Assembly: GCA_050747245.1 (NCBI GenBank)
Contig: JBOGNO010000002.1
Span: 1-64,000 of the forward strand
From: JBOGNO01 sp050747245
GTDB lineage: Bacteria; Acidobacteriota; Terriglobia; Acidiferrales; UBA7541
Direction of reading: 5' to 3'
DNA: 64,000 bases
Made by a program: the position numbers and the translations under genes. Under the pieces are notes generated by a model. It was not told where the DNA came from and did not search any database. It worked only from the letters and a program-made list of their open reading frames with translations. Shown one piece after another: positions 8,825 to 16,536 of this stretch (position 1 is the stretch's first letter; the number at the start of each line of letters is the position of its first letter).

Positions 8825-10329
8825 ACGATTTCACGCGACTCGTGGATCTTGCCTCCGCGCGGCTGGGCGGCCGAGTCCTCTCCGCCAACGATGAGTTTTT
8901 TGCGCCCAAAGAAAACCTCCTCCGACCTTCGAGCCCGGTTTTCCTGGAAGGAAAATTCACTTTGCGCGGAAAATGGATGGATGGCTGGGAAACTCGCCGT
9001 CGGCGCGTGCCCGGACACGATTGGTGCATCGTGCGGTTGGGGCTTTCAGGAATCGTGCGCGGAGTCGTTGTGGACACCTCATTTTTCAGGGGAAACTATC
9101 CGGAGTCTTGTTCCATCGAGGGTTGCTGCCTTGGGGGCGCTCCGCCCCGGCGCAACTTCTCCCTCGCTTCCGCGGAGTGGTTTGAGCTACTGTCAAAATC
9201 CGCTCTCCAAGGAGATTCGCGAAATCAATTTGCGTTGAATTGTGCGCAGCGGGTCACACATCTTCGATTAAATATTTTTCCTGATGGCGGCGTCGCGCGC
9301 CTGCGTGTTCACGGAGAAGTTGTGCCGGAGCCGCGCAGCTTCCTTGGGCGGCGGGAGGCGGATCTCGCAGCCGTGACCAACGGCGGCTCGATTGCCACTT
9401 CGAGCGATGACTTTTTCGGTTCGCCATTCAACATGCTCATGCCCGGCCGCGCGAGAAATATGGGCGAAGGCTGGGAGACTCGCCGCCGCCGAGGCGCGGG
9501 CCATGACTGGGCGATCATCCGTTTCGGCGCGGCAGGAAGGATTTGCCGCATCGAAGTGGATACTTCGCACTTCAAAGGAAATTTCCCGGAAAGCTGCTCG
9601 CTCGAAGTGTGCAACATTGTCGGCCGCGACGAGGCGGCGCTCGCTGGCGCGAACTGGCAGGAAATTCTTCCCCGAACAAAGCTGAAAGCGGATTCTCGCA
9701 GGGCATTTCGGTGTGAGCTTCGACCTGCGGGCGCTGTGACTCACGCACGATTTCATATATATCCGGATGGCGGAGTCGCGCGCCTGCGAATTTTCGGCGT
9801 GCCCGAACTAGCTGCGGGGAACTCGGTAGGCCTTACGAGGGTGAATGCGCTTCCCCGTCGCGCGGCTCGAGCAGCTTTTCTTGATTGTTGTGGCGCGACG
9901 CGCTGGGCGGAACAGATGCTGGCACGGCGCCCATTTGCGAACGCTGCGGAACTTTATCAAACTGCTGATGAAGCCGCACAAAATCTCCAGCGCGAGGACT
10001 GGCTCGAAACATTTCGCCATCATCCGCCGATCGGAGGCAAGCGGACGGAGAGGCCACAGTCCGCTTCAGCGCAGCAATCGTCATCAAGGGAGCAGTCAGG
10101 CGTCGCAGCCTCGTCGAGAGAGGCGCTCGCCGAACTGGCTTCGCTAAACCGCGCGTACCGCAAGCGATTCGGCTATATTTTCATCGTTTGTGCGGCGGGC
10201 AAGAACGGTGCTGAGATGATTTCGATCTTGAGGCAGCGCCTCACGAACGAACCGGACAGTGAATTGCGCGTGGCCGCCGAAGAGCAAATGAAAATCACGC
10301 GGCTTCGCCTGGAGAAATTATTGCAGTGA
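8821..10329 (+). CDS. Allantoicase - OHCU decarboxylase fusion
   Basis: 502 residues made of two complete enzymes. Residues about 1-330 are allantoicase: the internally duplicated allantoicase repeat is clear, with the pair MDGWETRRRR...GHDWCIVRLG and GEGWETRRRR...GHDWAIIRFG, and VVDTSFFRGNYPESC and VDTSHFKGNFPESC. Residues about 335-502 are 2-oxo-4-hydroxy-4-carboxy-5-ureidoimidazoline decarboxylase: FLDCCGATRWAEQML near its start, LETFRHHPPIGG with the catalytic histidine, and FGYIFIVCAAGK. Allantoicase cleaves allantoate to ureidoglycolate and urea. The decarboxylase makes S-allantoin from OHCU. The fused steps are not consecutive: allantoinase acts between them. The frame is continuous with no stop at the junction. 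The GTG start overlaps allB, and the end overlaps the HIU hydrolase start. Confidence 0.9.
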   Translation: MNDFTRLVDLASARLGGRVLSANDEFFAPKENLLRPSSPVFLEGKFTLRGKWMDGWETRRRRVPGHDWCIVRLGLSGIVRGVVVDTSFFRGNYPESCSIEGCCLGGAPPRRNFSLASAEWFELLSKSALQGDSRNQFALNCAQRVTHLRLNIFPDGGVARLRVHGEVVPEPRSFLGRREADLAAVTNGGSIATSSDDFFGSPFNMLMPGRARNMGEGWETRRRRGAGHDWAIIRFGAAGRICRIEVDTSHFKGNFPESCSLEVCNIVGRDEAALAGANWQEILPRTKLKADSRRAFRCELRPAGAVTHARFHIYPDGGVARLRIFGVPELAAGNSVGLTRVNALPRRAARAAFLDCCGATRWAEQMLARRPFANAAELYQTADEAAQNLQREDWLETFRHHPPIGGKRTERPQSASAQQSSSREQSGVAASSREALAELASLNRAYRKRFGYIFIVCAAGKNGAEMISILRQRLTNEPDSELRVAAEEQMKITRLRLEKLLQ

Positions 10330-10670
10330 ACAGCCTCATCTCTACGCATGTACTCGATACTTCAATCGGCCGCCCCGCCGAAGGCCTTGAGGTTACTCTG
10401 GATTTCGAAAACTCCGATGGGCGTTGGCAGGAGCTTGCCCGTGGAGTGACTTCTGCCGACGGCCGCGTCTCCAATTTTGAGCTTCGAAGCCGCCTCCAAC
10501 CCGGAACCTACCGCCTCGTCTTCGAAACTGCAAAATATTTTGCGGCGCGACAGCAAGCTTCCTTTTACCCTCGTGTCGAAGTGATTTTTCACGTCACGGA
10601 TGTGAGCCAGCACTATCACGTACCACTTTTGCTTTCTCCGTTCAGCTATTCGACGTATCGGGGGAGTTGA
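10326..10670 (+). CDS. uraH: 5-hydroxyisourate hydrolase (transthyretin-like)
   Basis: 114 residues, the standard length. All signature elements are present: N-terminal STHVLDTSIGRPA with the catalytic histidine, DGRVSNF with the conserved arginine, SQHYHVPLLLSPFSYSTYRGS with the second histidine, and the invariant C-terminal YRGS that separates HIU hydrolases from true transthyretins. It hydrolyses 5-hydroxyisourate, the product of urate oxidase, to OHCU. The GTG start lies in a 4-bp overlap with the preceding fusion gene. Confidence 0.95.
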   Translation: MNSLISTHVLDTSIGRPAEGLEVTLDFENSDGRWQELARGVTSADGRVSNFELRSRLQPGTYRLVFETAKYFAARQQASFYPRVEVIFHVTDVSQHYHVPLLLSPFSYSTYRGS

Positions 10671-10673
10671 GCG

Positions 10674-11519
10674 ATGAGCATCGTTCTCGAACAGAACGAC
10701 TATGGCAAGTCGCGCGTGCGCCTCCTCCGCGTCATTCGTCAGGAGGGACGTCATGACGTCCGTGAGCTCACTCTATCCATTTTGTTCGAAGGAGATTTCG
10801 ACTCTGCCCATACAGCGGGCGACAACAGCAAGATTCTTCCCACGGACACGATGAAAAATACGGTGTACGCTCTTGCGAAACAATACCCCGCGGAGACCCC
10901 CGAGGATTTTTCACTTCATCTCGTAGATCATTTTCTGACCTATAACCCGCAGGTGCGACAGGTCCGCATCGCGTGCTCGGAAAAGCCGTGGGCGCGACTC
11001 GCGCTAGGAGGCAAACCTCATCCGTGGACGTTCGTGTCAGGTTCGTGCGAGCGCCGCATTGCAAGCGTCACCGCCACGCGCGAGAAAACGATCGTGGAAG
11101 CGGGGGTTGACGACCTGGTCGTTCTACGCACCAGCGGCTCCGGCTTTGAAGGTTTTTTGCGCGACCCTTTCACAACTCTGCGCGAGACGCGGGACCGCAT
11201 CCTCTCAACTTCCATGAATGTGAAATGGCGGTACGCGGACGGCCAGATTTCCTTCGGGCCAGTGTGGCATGGCGCGCGACAGGCGCTGCTGGAGGTTTTT
11301 GCCGAGCATGCCAGCCGATCGCTGCAACACACGCTTTATGCCATGGGCGAAGCCCTCTTGAAAAGTTTCGACGAGATTCTGGAGGTCCGCCTTTCTCTCC
11401 CCAACAAACATTTCTTGCTGGCGGATCTCTCAGCTTTCGGCTTTGAGAATGAAAACGAAGTCTTCATCCCTACGGATGAACCACACGGCCTCATCGAGGC
11501 GACGCTTAAGAAGAAATAG
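10674..11519 (+). CDS. Urate oxidase (uricase)
   Basis: 281 residues, with both T-fold units of cofactor-free uricase. Key residues are the lysine of NDYGKSRVRLLRV and the threonine of NSKILPTDTMKNTVYAL, the catalytic Lys/Thr pair contributed by adjacent subunits, and the second-half motif VLRTSGSGFEGFLRDPFTTL. It oxidises urate to 5-hydroxyisourate and H2O2. There is no terminal SKL-type peroxisomal tag, as expected in a bacterium. The gene starts 3 bp after uraH and ends the operon, so the first enzyme acting on urate is encoded last. Confidence 0.94.
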   Translation: MSIVLEQNDYGKSRVRLLRVIRQEGRHDVRELTLSILFEGDFDSAHTAGDNSKILPTDTMKNTVYALAKQYPAETPEDFSLHLVDHFLTYNPQVRQVRIACSEKPWARLALGGKPHPWTFVSGSCERRIASVTATREKTIVEAGVDDLVVLRTSGSGFEGFLRDPFTTLRETRDRILSTSMNVKWRYADGQISFGPVWHGARQALLEVFAEHASRSLQHTLYAMGEALLKSFDEILEVRLSLPNKHFLLADLSAFGFENENEVFIPTDEPHGLIEATLKKK

Positions 11520-11541
11520 CCTCTAGCTGGCGTGATTAACT

Positions 11542-12150
11542 TCACAAGGGGTTCTTTGCAGGTTCAGTTCGCGCCAGCTTTTCTTCAAGGCGGTTTTTCA
11601 CGGAAGGCCACTCCGATTCCACGATGCTGAAATAGACTGAGTGCCGCAGTCGTCCGGTAGAAGTCATCATGTGGTTGCGAAAGATGCCTTCCTCAACGGC
11701 CCCGATTCTCCGCAGAGCGTCGCGCGATTTCTGATTGAGAGAATCCGTCTTGAATTCCACACGGATGCACTTGTAAGTTTCAAATGCATGCCGCAGCATC
11801 AAGTACTTCGCCTCGGTATTCACCGCTGTGCGCTGCCATGCTTTTGCAATCCATGTCCAACCGATTTCGAGCCGATGATTCGCGGTATCTATGTTGCCGT
11901 AGCGCGTGCTGCCGACGCCGCGATTCAAATTTCTTTCGATGGTGACAAACGGCAGCGCGCTGCCCGCCGATTGTTCGGCCAGGGCTTTCTCGATGTAGGC
12001 CCGCATATCCTGGTGAGTGCACACGGGCTGCGGAATCCACTTCCACAGATCCTCGTCGAGCCCCACCTCGCAAAGCTCGGCGTGATGCGCATTGGTCATC
12101 GGCTCAAGCTGCACGTGGCGACCCTCAAGAACCACGGGGACAATCTTCAT
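11542..12150 (-). CDS. GNAT-family N-acetyltransferase (RimJ/RimL type)
   Basis: 202 residues with the GNAT fold pattern of RimJ/RimL-like enzymes: LEGRHVQLEPMTNAHHAEL at the N-terminus, GSTRYGNIDTANHRLEIGWTWIAKAWQ, and the acetyl-CoA-proximal AVNTEAKYLMLRHAFE followed by RVEFKTDSLNQKSRDALRRIGAVEEG. The start is the ATG at 12150, overlapping the upstream aldolase-like gene by 4 bp in an ATGA, so the two are translationally coupled. The acceptor is unknown. The gene converges on the uricase gene with only 22 bp between the stops. Confidence 0.88.
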   Translation of the reverse strand: MKIVPVVLEGRHVQLEPMTNAHHAELCEVGLDEDLWKWIPQPVCTHQDMRAYIEKALAEQSAGSALPFVTIERNLNRGVGSTRYGNIDTANHRLEIGWTWIAKAWQRTAVNTEAKYLMLRHAFETYKCIRVEFKTDSLNQKSRDALRRIGAVEEGIFRNHMMTSTGRLRHSVYFSIVESEWPSVKNRLEEKLARTEPAKNPL

Positions 12151-13598
12151 GAGCGGGCCCTGCGTGCTTCTAAAATTTTCAGGAATGAGCCCAGGCGGAT
12201 TTCGTCGTGAGAAATTCCCGTGAGCGACTGTGTTTCCTCCGCAGTGATGGCGCCACAATTGATGGCGCGAAGAAAATAGTTGAGCAAGCCCTGGCCAGTA
12301 GCGGCATCGTCGAAGACATCTCCCACGAGAGTCGCCAGCGCCGCCTTTTCGACAAAATTGCGCAGTCTCTCCGCGGCCGCGTCCAGCCCTTCGAGGAAAA
12401 AGGCGTACACCGCGGCGTAGCGCGTCGGAAGCTGCGCGGGGTGCAAATCCCAGCCCTGGTAATACGCGTTGGTGAGCGAGTGTTGTACGTGCTGGTAATG
12501 CAGCCGCCAGGCATGATGCACGGCGCGGCGGTTTTCAGCGATTTCCGAGGCGGATAATGCCGGGCCATTTTTAGCAGCACGGTGCGGCGCCACGGGCATG
12601 ATGTTCGTCGCCCCGTCTGAAAGCCAGATTCCGGTGCCTGCGAGAGATACTTGCATCACATGCTTCGCGAAGTCGCATGCCGGATGCATCATGTGCTGAT
12701 GCGCAGCCGTGATGCTGCATGCTGCCGTGTAGTCGTAGGTACCGAAATGCGCGGCCACGCAGCGGCCTTCGGCAGCCGCGACCAGTGCCAGCAGATTGGA
12801 TTCTCCGCGCGGATTGAAAATTGACTGCGTCGTTTCGATCATCAATTCCATCTGGAGTGTTCCGGGCGTGAGGCGCAGCGAATTCTCCAGATGCGTCATC
12901 AGCGCTGCCAACCCCGCCACTTCCTCCGGCAGGGTGATTTTCGGGAGAGTGATAAAAAAATTCTCCGGCAACGCCCCACGAGTTCGCTCGACCAGCGTAG
13001 TCAGAAAAATATCCGTGGTGCGGATGCTTCGAGCGCGCAATTCCTCGGTGAAGGGCTTAATGCGAATGCCAATGAATGGAGGTAGCGTCCCCGCCGATTT
13101 TCCCTCGGCTATTTCGATGGCCACTGCCTCCGCATGGCCGTCCTCCTCCGAATCCGGCCGGTTTCCGTAGCCATCTTCGAAATCAATCCGGAAATCCTCC
13201 ACGGGCTCACGGCGCAATTTATCCAGAACGCGGTGATAGATTGTGTGCGCCAGCCACGCCGGGCGGCTTTCCTTGCGAAATGTTTCCGGGTCGAGATTCA
13301 AGTAGCGCTCGAGAGACGGCGCCGCATCCGCTGCGTCGGGGAGTTTCTGCGCCCCGGGGAGGCCTGCCGCGTGTGCGAAGGTGACGAAATCGGGCGCGAA
13401 TTCGTCGAGCGAGTGTTGCGCGAGGGCTCCAAGGCGCCGCGCCGTGTCTGCTTTGAACAAGTGCGCCCCGCCGTACACGGTGTGCACTGGCTGACGGCGG
13501 CCGGTGGGTCCCGGATATATACGCGCGAATTCCTCGTGCGCCCGTTCCAGAGGTTTGCCGATTTCCTGTATTCTTTCCGATGAAATCGATTTTTTCAT
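12147..13598 (-). CDS. HpcH/HpaI-citrate lyase-like aldolase-superfamily protein (DUF6986-like)
   Basis: 483 residues. The centre has the TIM-barrel acid cluster of citrate-lyase/malate-synthase-like enzymes: DFRIDFEDGYG, then FITLPKITLPEEV, LQMELMIETTQSIFN with an ExxxET metal motif, and AAHFGTYDYTAACSI. The frame extends upstream to 13712, but the ATG at 13598 is preceded by a good AGGGAG and begins the conserved region. From memory, related proteins are listed as DUF6986 or misnamed phosphoenolpyruvate kinase and have no confirmed reaction. The purine operon next door releases ureidoglycolate, a glyoxylate source, so an aldol or malate-synthase-like step on glyoxylate is a reasonable but unproven idea. 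Confidence 0.75.
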   Translation of the reverse strand: MKKSISSERIQEIGKPLERAHEEFARIYPGPTGRRQPVHTVYGGAHLFKADTARRLGALAQHSLDEFAPDFVTFAHAAGLPGAQKLPDAADAAPSLERYLNLDPETFRKESRPAWLAHTIYHRVLDKLRREPVEDFRIDFEDGYGNRPDSEEDGHAEAVAIEIAEGKSAGTLPPFIGIRIKPFTEELRARSIRTTDIFLTTLVERTRGALPENFFITLPKITLPEEVAGLAALMTHLENSLRLTPGTLQMELMIETTQSIFNPRGESNLLALVAAAEGRCVAAHFGTYDYTAACSITAAHQHMMHPACDFAKHVMQVSLAGTGIWLSDGATNIMPVAPHRAAKNGPALSASEIAENRRAVHHAWRLHYQHVQHSLTNAYYQGWDLHPAQLPTRYAAVYAFFLEGLDAAAERLRNFVEKAALATLVGDVFDDAATGQGLLNYFLRAINCGAITAEETQSLTGISHDEIRLGSFLKILEARRARS

Positions 13599-13879
13599 TC
13601 GGGGGTCTCCCTGATTTGGTGATACCAGAAATCCCGTGAAACGCAAGCAACTCCCTGCGGGTGATACACAAGCGTAACTATTCGAGTGAGTTCCGGCTTC
13701 TCTTTCATGCATTCCGGTGTGGAATCCTACCGCCCCGCCGTCGTATCATTTTGTTTGGGCTATTTCACTGGCTCACTGTCCGGCGGACTGGTAAGGAACC
13801 CGGCTACTTTTGTCGGACCGTTTGGTGTACGCTGCGGAGCGCCGCAGGAGCCTCAAAAGCCTTTCGAGAGAAAGAATTC

Positions 13880-14149
13880 ATGGCAGACGTAGTCAGCGAG
13901 GAAATCATCTCCATTTTGGCCTCGGTAAAGCGCATCCCGCGCGAGCGCATTACTCTGGATAGCTCGCTCGAATCGCTGGGGCTTGATTCCCTTGACACCA
14001 TCACTCTCCTTTTCGAACTCGAGAAAAAGTTCAATATCACGATTCCGGATGAGAACGCCCGGAAAATTCGCTCCGTCCGGGACATCGTGGAGGGTGTGCG
14101 CCTGCTCGCCCCGAGCCCTGCACCGGATTCTTCCGTAGCTCCCGGCTAA
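13880..14149 (+). CDS. Acyl carrier protein
   Basis: 89 residues, acidic, with the phosphopantetheine attachment serine in LGLDSLDTITLLFELEKKF. The ATG at 13880 follows GAGAGAAAG. The frame is open upstream to 13661, but that leader is basic and unlike any ACP, so it was excluded. The ketosynthase gene starts 3 bp after the stop, making an ACP-KS pair separate from a full fab cluster. The pair probably serves a specialised acyl chain rather than bulk fatty-acid synthesis, although it could be a second general pair. Confidence 0.9.
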   Translation: MADVVSEEIISILASVKRIPRERITLDSSLESLGLDSLDTITLLFELEKKFNITIPDENARKIRSVRDIVEGVRLLAPSPAPDSSVAPG

Positions 14150-14152
14150 GCA

Positions 14153-15367
14153 ATGAGCGGACGCCGCGTCGCCGTCACCGGGCTAGGCATCGTCTGCGCG
14201 CTCGGCGAGAATCTCGAAGCATGCTGGTCTGCACTTTCTGCGGGGCGCCCCGGAATTTTCCGCATCGAGTCGCTGGATATTTCGCAGATGCGCTTCGAAA
14301 ACGGCGCGGAAGCTCGCGGCTACGATCCCGCAAAACACTTTGAAGCTGGCAGGATCGAGCAACTCGACCGCTTCACGCAATTCGCCATTGTGGCTGCGCG
14401 CGAGGCGGTCTCCTCCGCACATCTTGATCTGACCCCGGATCTTCGTGAGCGCTCCGCCGTCATCACTGCTTCCTCCATGGGCGGACAATCCACCCAGGAT
14501 GTCGTGTTCCAGGATCTGTATAAGAACGGCCGCGGGCGCGCGCATCCGCTCTCGATTCCCCGGACCATGGCCAACGCCGGTGCCAGCCTCATTTCCATGG
14601 AATTCGGCCTCACCGGCCCGGCGTTTACGCTCTCCACCGCATGCGCCTCCTCGAATCACGCCATTGGGCTTGCCTTCCGCATGGTTCGGAGTGGCGAAGT
14701 GGAGCTAGCTCTTGCGGGCGGCAGCGAAGCCCCTTTCAGTTTCGGCTTGCTCAAGGCTTGGGAGTCCATGCGCGTAATCGCTCCCGACACTTGCCGACCG
14801 TTTTCGAAGGATCGCCGCGGCATGATTCTCGGCGAAGGCGGCGCTATGCTTGTTCTCGAGCCGATGGATGCAGCGCGCGAGCGTGGCGCGAAGATCTACG
14901 GCGAAATTGTCGGTTTTGGGATGTCCTCCGACGCCCATCACATCACGCAATCCTCCGTGGAAGGGCCAGTCAAAGCCATGGGAGCCGCCCTCGCGGATGC
15001 CTCTCTGCGTCCCGAGAAGATCGCGTACATCAACGCTCATGGCACGGGAACTCTTGGGAACGACCCTACGGAGTGTCGCGCCATTCGGCAAGTCTTTGGA
15101 GCGCACGCGGACCGCATCGCCGTCAGCTCGACGAAATCGATGCACGGCCACGCGCTAGGAGCCGCCGGCGCCCTCGAAGCCGTCGCTACTATCCTGGCTC
15201 TCCATCACAGGATTCTTCCCCCAACGGCGAACTTCACCGCGCCCGATCCCGAATGCGATCTCGATGTCGTTCCCAATTCTTCCCGCCGGGCCGATGTTGA
15301 ATTCGCGCTCTCCAATTCGTTTGCCTTTGGCGGACTGAACGCAGTCCTTGCCTTTCGCTCCCACTAG
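14153..15367 (+). CDS. Beta-ketoacyl-ACP synthase II-like (FabF/KAS family)
   Basis: 404 residues with the thiolase-fold condensing-enzyme triad: the nucleophile cysteine in LSTACASSNHAIG, histidine in INAHGTGTLGND and histidine in STKSMHGHALGAAGA. The N-terminal RRVAVTGLGIVCALGE and the C-terminal ALSNSFAFGGLNAVLAF are standard. It elongates ACP-bound acyl chains with malonyl-ACP. Compared with housekeeping FabF, the substrate-loop region differs (for example FQDLYKNGRGRAHPLSIPR), which suits a dedicated system with the ACP directly upstream. It forms one transcription unit with the ACP. Confidence 0.9.
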   Translation: MSGRRVAVTGLGIVCALGENLEACWSALSAGRPGIFRIESLDISQMRFENGAEARGYDPAKHFEAGRIEQLDRFTQFAIVAAREAVSSAHLDLTPDLRERSAVITASSMGGQSTQDVVFQDLYKNGRGRAHPLSIPRTMANAGASLISMEFGLTGPAFTLSTACASSNHAIGLAFRMVRSGEVELALAGGSEAPFSFGLLKAWESMRVIAPDTCRPFSKDRRGMILGEGGAMLVLEPMDAARERGAKIYGEIVGFGMSSDAHHITQSSVEGPVKAMGAALADASLRPEKIAYINAHGTGTLGNDPTECRAIRQVFGAHADRIAVSSTKSMHGHALGAAGALEAVATILALHHRILPPTANFTAPDPECDLDVVPNSSRRADVEFALSNSFAFGGLNAVLAFRSH

Positions 15368-15473
15368 CTCGCGCGCGCTCCAAGCTGGTACTATCGGCGC
15401 TCGTTCTGGAACCAGGGCGCTATGGTCTGGTACAGAACTCCGGCCCAGACTGTCAGCTCTGCACCAAGAACAA

Positions 15474-16442
15474 ATGACTATGACTGGGAAAATCCTGATT
15501 GTGGACGACGAGGAGACTTCTCGCTCCGCGCTTCAGTTGCTGCTCGGCAGGAATGGTTTCGAAGTCCGCACCGCCGAGAGCGGAGAGGCCGCGCTCGAAG
15601 CCTGCGCCGGATTTCAGCCCGACCTCGTCCTGCTAGACGTCTTACTCCCGGGCATCAGCGGCTTGGAAGTTTGCCGCCGTTTGAAAGGCGCTCCCGAGAC
15701 CCGCCTGATTCCCGTTGTTCTCATTACCGGTTTGTCCGCCAGGGAAGATCGCTTGCAAGGAATCGATTCCGGCGCCGACGATTTCCTTTCGAAGCCGATA
15801 GATACTCTCGAGCTAATGGCGCGCACGCACTCGCTCCTGCGCATGAAAGCATTTACCGACGAGCTCGAACACGCTGAAGCCGTGCTGTTCAGCCTCGCGC
15901 TCAGCATCGAGGGGCGCGACCCTTACACCCACGGCCATTGCCAGCGCCTCGCGGACATTTCCGCGCGGCTCGGCGCGCAAATCAGCTTGCCACCTGAACA
16001 AATAACCGCATTACACCGCGCCGGAATTGTCCATGACATCGGCAAGGTAGCCGTACCGGACTCCATCTTGCTCAAGCCGGGTCCACTTTCATCCGAAGAA
16101 AAGGCCGTGATGCGCAAGCACCCCGCTGTTGGGGAGCACATTTGCGCGCCGCTCAAGTCCATGCGCTCCGTCCTTCCCATCATTCGCCATCATCACGAGC
16201 GCCAGGATGGCTCCGGGTATCCCGATCATCTCACCGGCGAAGCCGTTCCCATCGCTGCCCGCGTATTACAAATCGTGGATGTATATGACGCCCTCACCAA
16301 CGAGAGGCCTTATCGCCAGCCGATCGATTCCTTCGCAGCTATCGGCGTGATGAAGGAAGAAGTCGAACGCGGCTGGTGGGACGCCGCGCTCTTTTCGGAA
16401 TTTTGTGCTCTCCTTCGTAACGGCAACGCTGGTCATTCGTAG
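15474..16442 (+). CDS. Response regulator with HD-GYP c-di-GMP phosphodiesterase domain
   Basis: 322 residues. Residues about 1-120 are a receiver domain: KILIVDDEE acidic pair, phospho-acceptor aspartate in LVLLDVLLPG, and the conserved lysine in FLSKPID. Residues about 135-315 are HD-GYP: GIVHDIGKVAVPD (HD and GK), HHHERQDGSGYPDHLTG (HE and the GYP loop) and DVYDALTNERPYR. It should hydrolyse c-di-GMP when phosphorylated, so it can link signalling to motility or polysaccharide production. There is no adjacent histidine kinase. The frame opens at 15348 inside the ketosynthase gene; the ATG at 15474 (or 15480) starts the receiver domain. Confidence 0.93.
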   Translation: MTMTGKILIVDDEETSRSALQLLLGRNGFEVRTAESGEAALEACAGFQPDLVLLDVLLPGISGLEVCRRLKGAPETRLIPVVLITGLSAREDRLQGIDSGADDFLSKPIDTLELMARTHSLLRMKAFTDELEHAEAVLFSLALSIEGRDPYTHGHCQRLADISARLGAQISLPPEQITALHRAGIVHDIGKVAVPDSILLKPGPLSSEEKAVMRKHPAVGEHICAPLKSMRSVLPIIRHHHERQDGSGYPDHLTGEAVPIAARVLQIVDVYDALTNERPYRQPIDSFAAIGVMKEEVERGWWDAALFSEFCALLRNGNAGHS

Positions 16443-16536
16443 TCGTAGCTCGTCCCCTTCTCCACATTCAATGCCATGCGCAAGCTTCGCGTTTCTCTGT
16501 AGGATGCTGGATTCTGGGGGCGATGAAGGCCGCGGC

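Noticed and set aside
13661..13879. N-terminal extension of the acyl carrier protein
   Set aside because: Open frame but basic, cysteine-rich and unlike any ACP; the ATG at 13880 with its ribosome site matches the family start.
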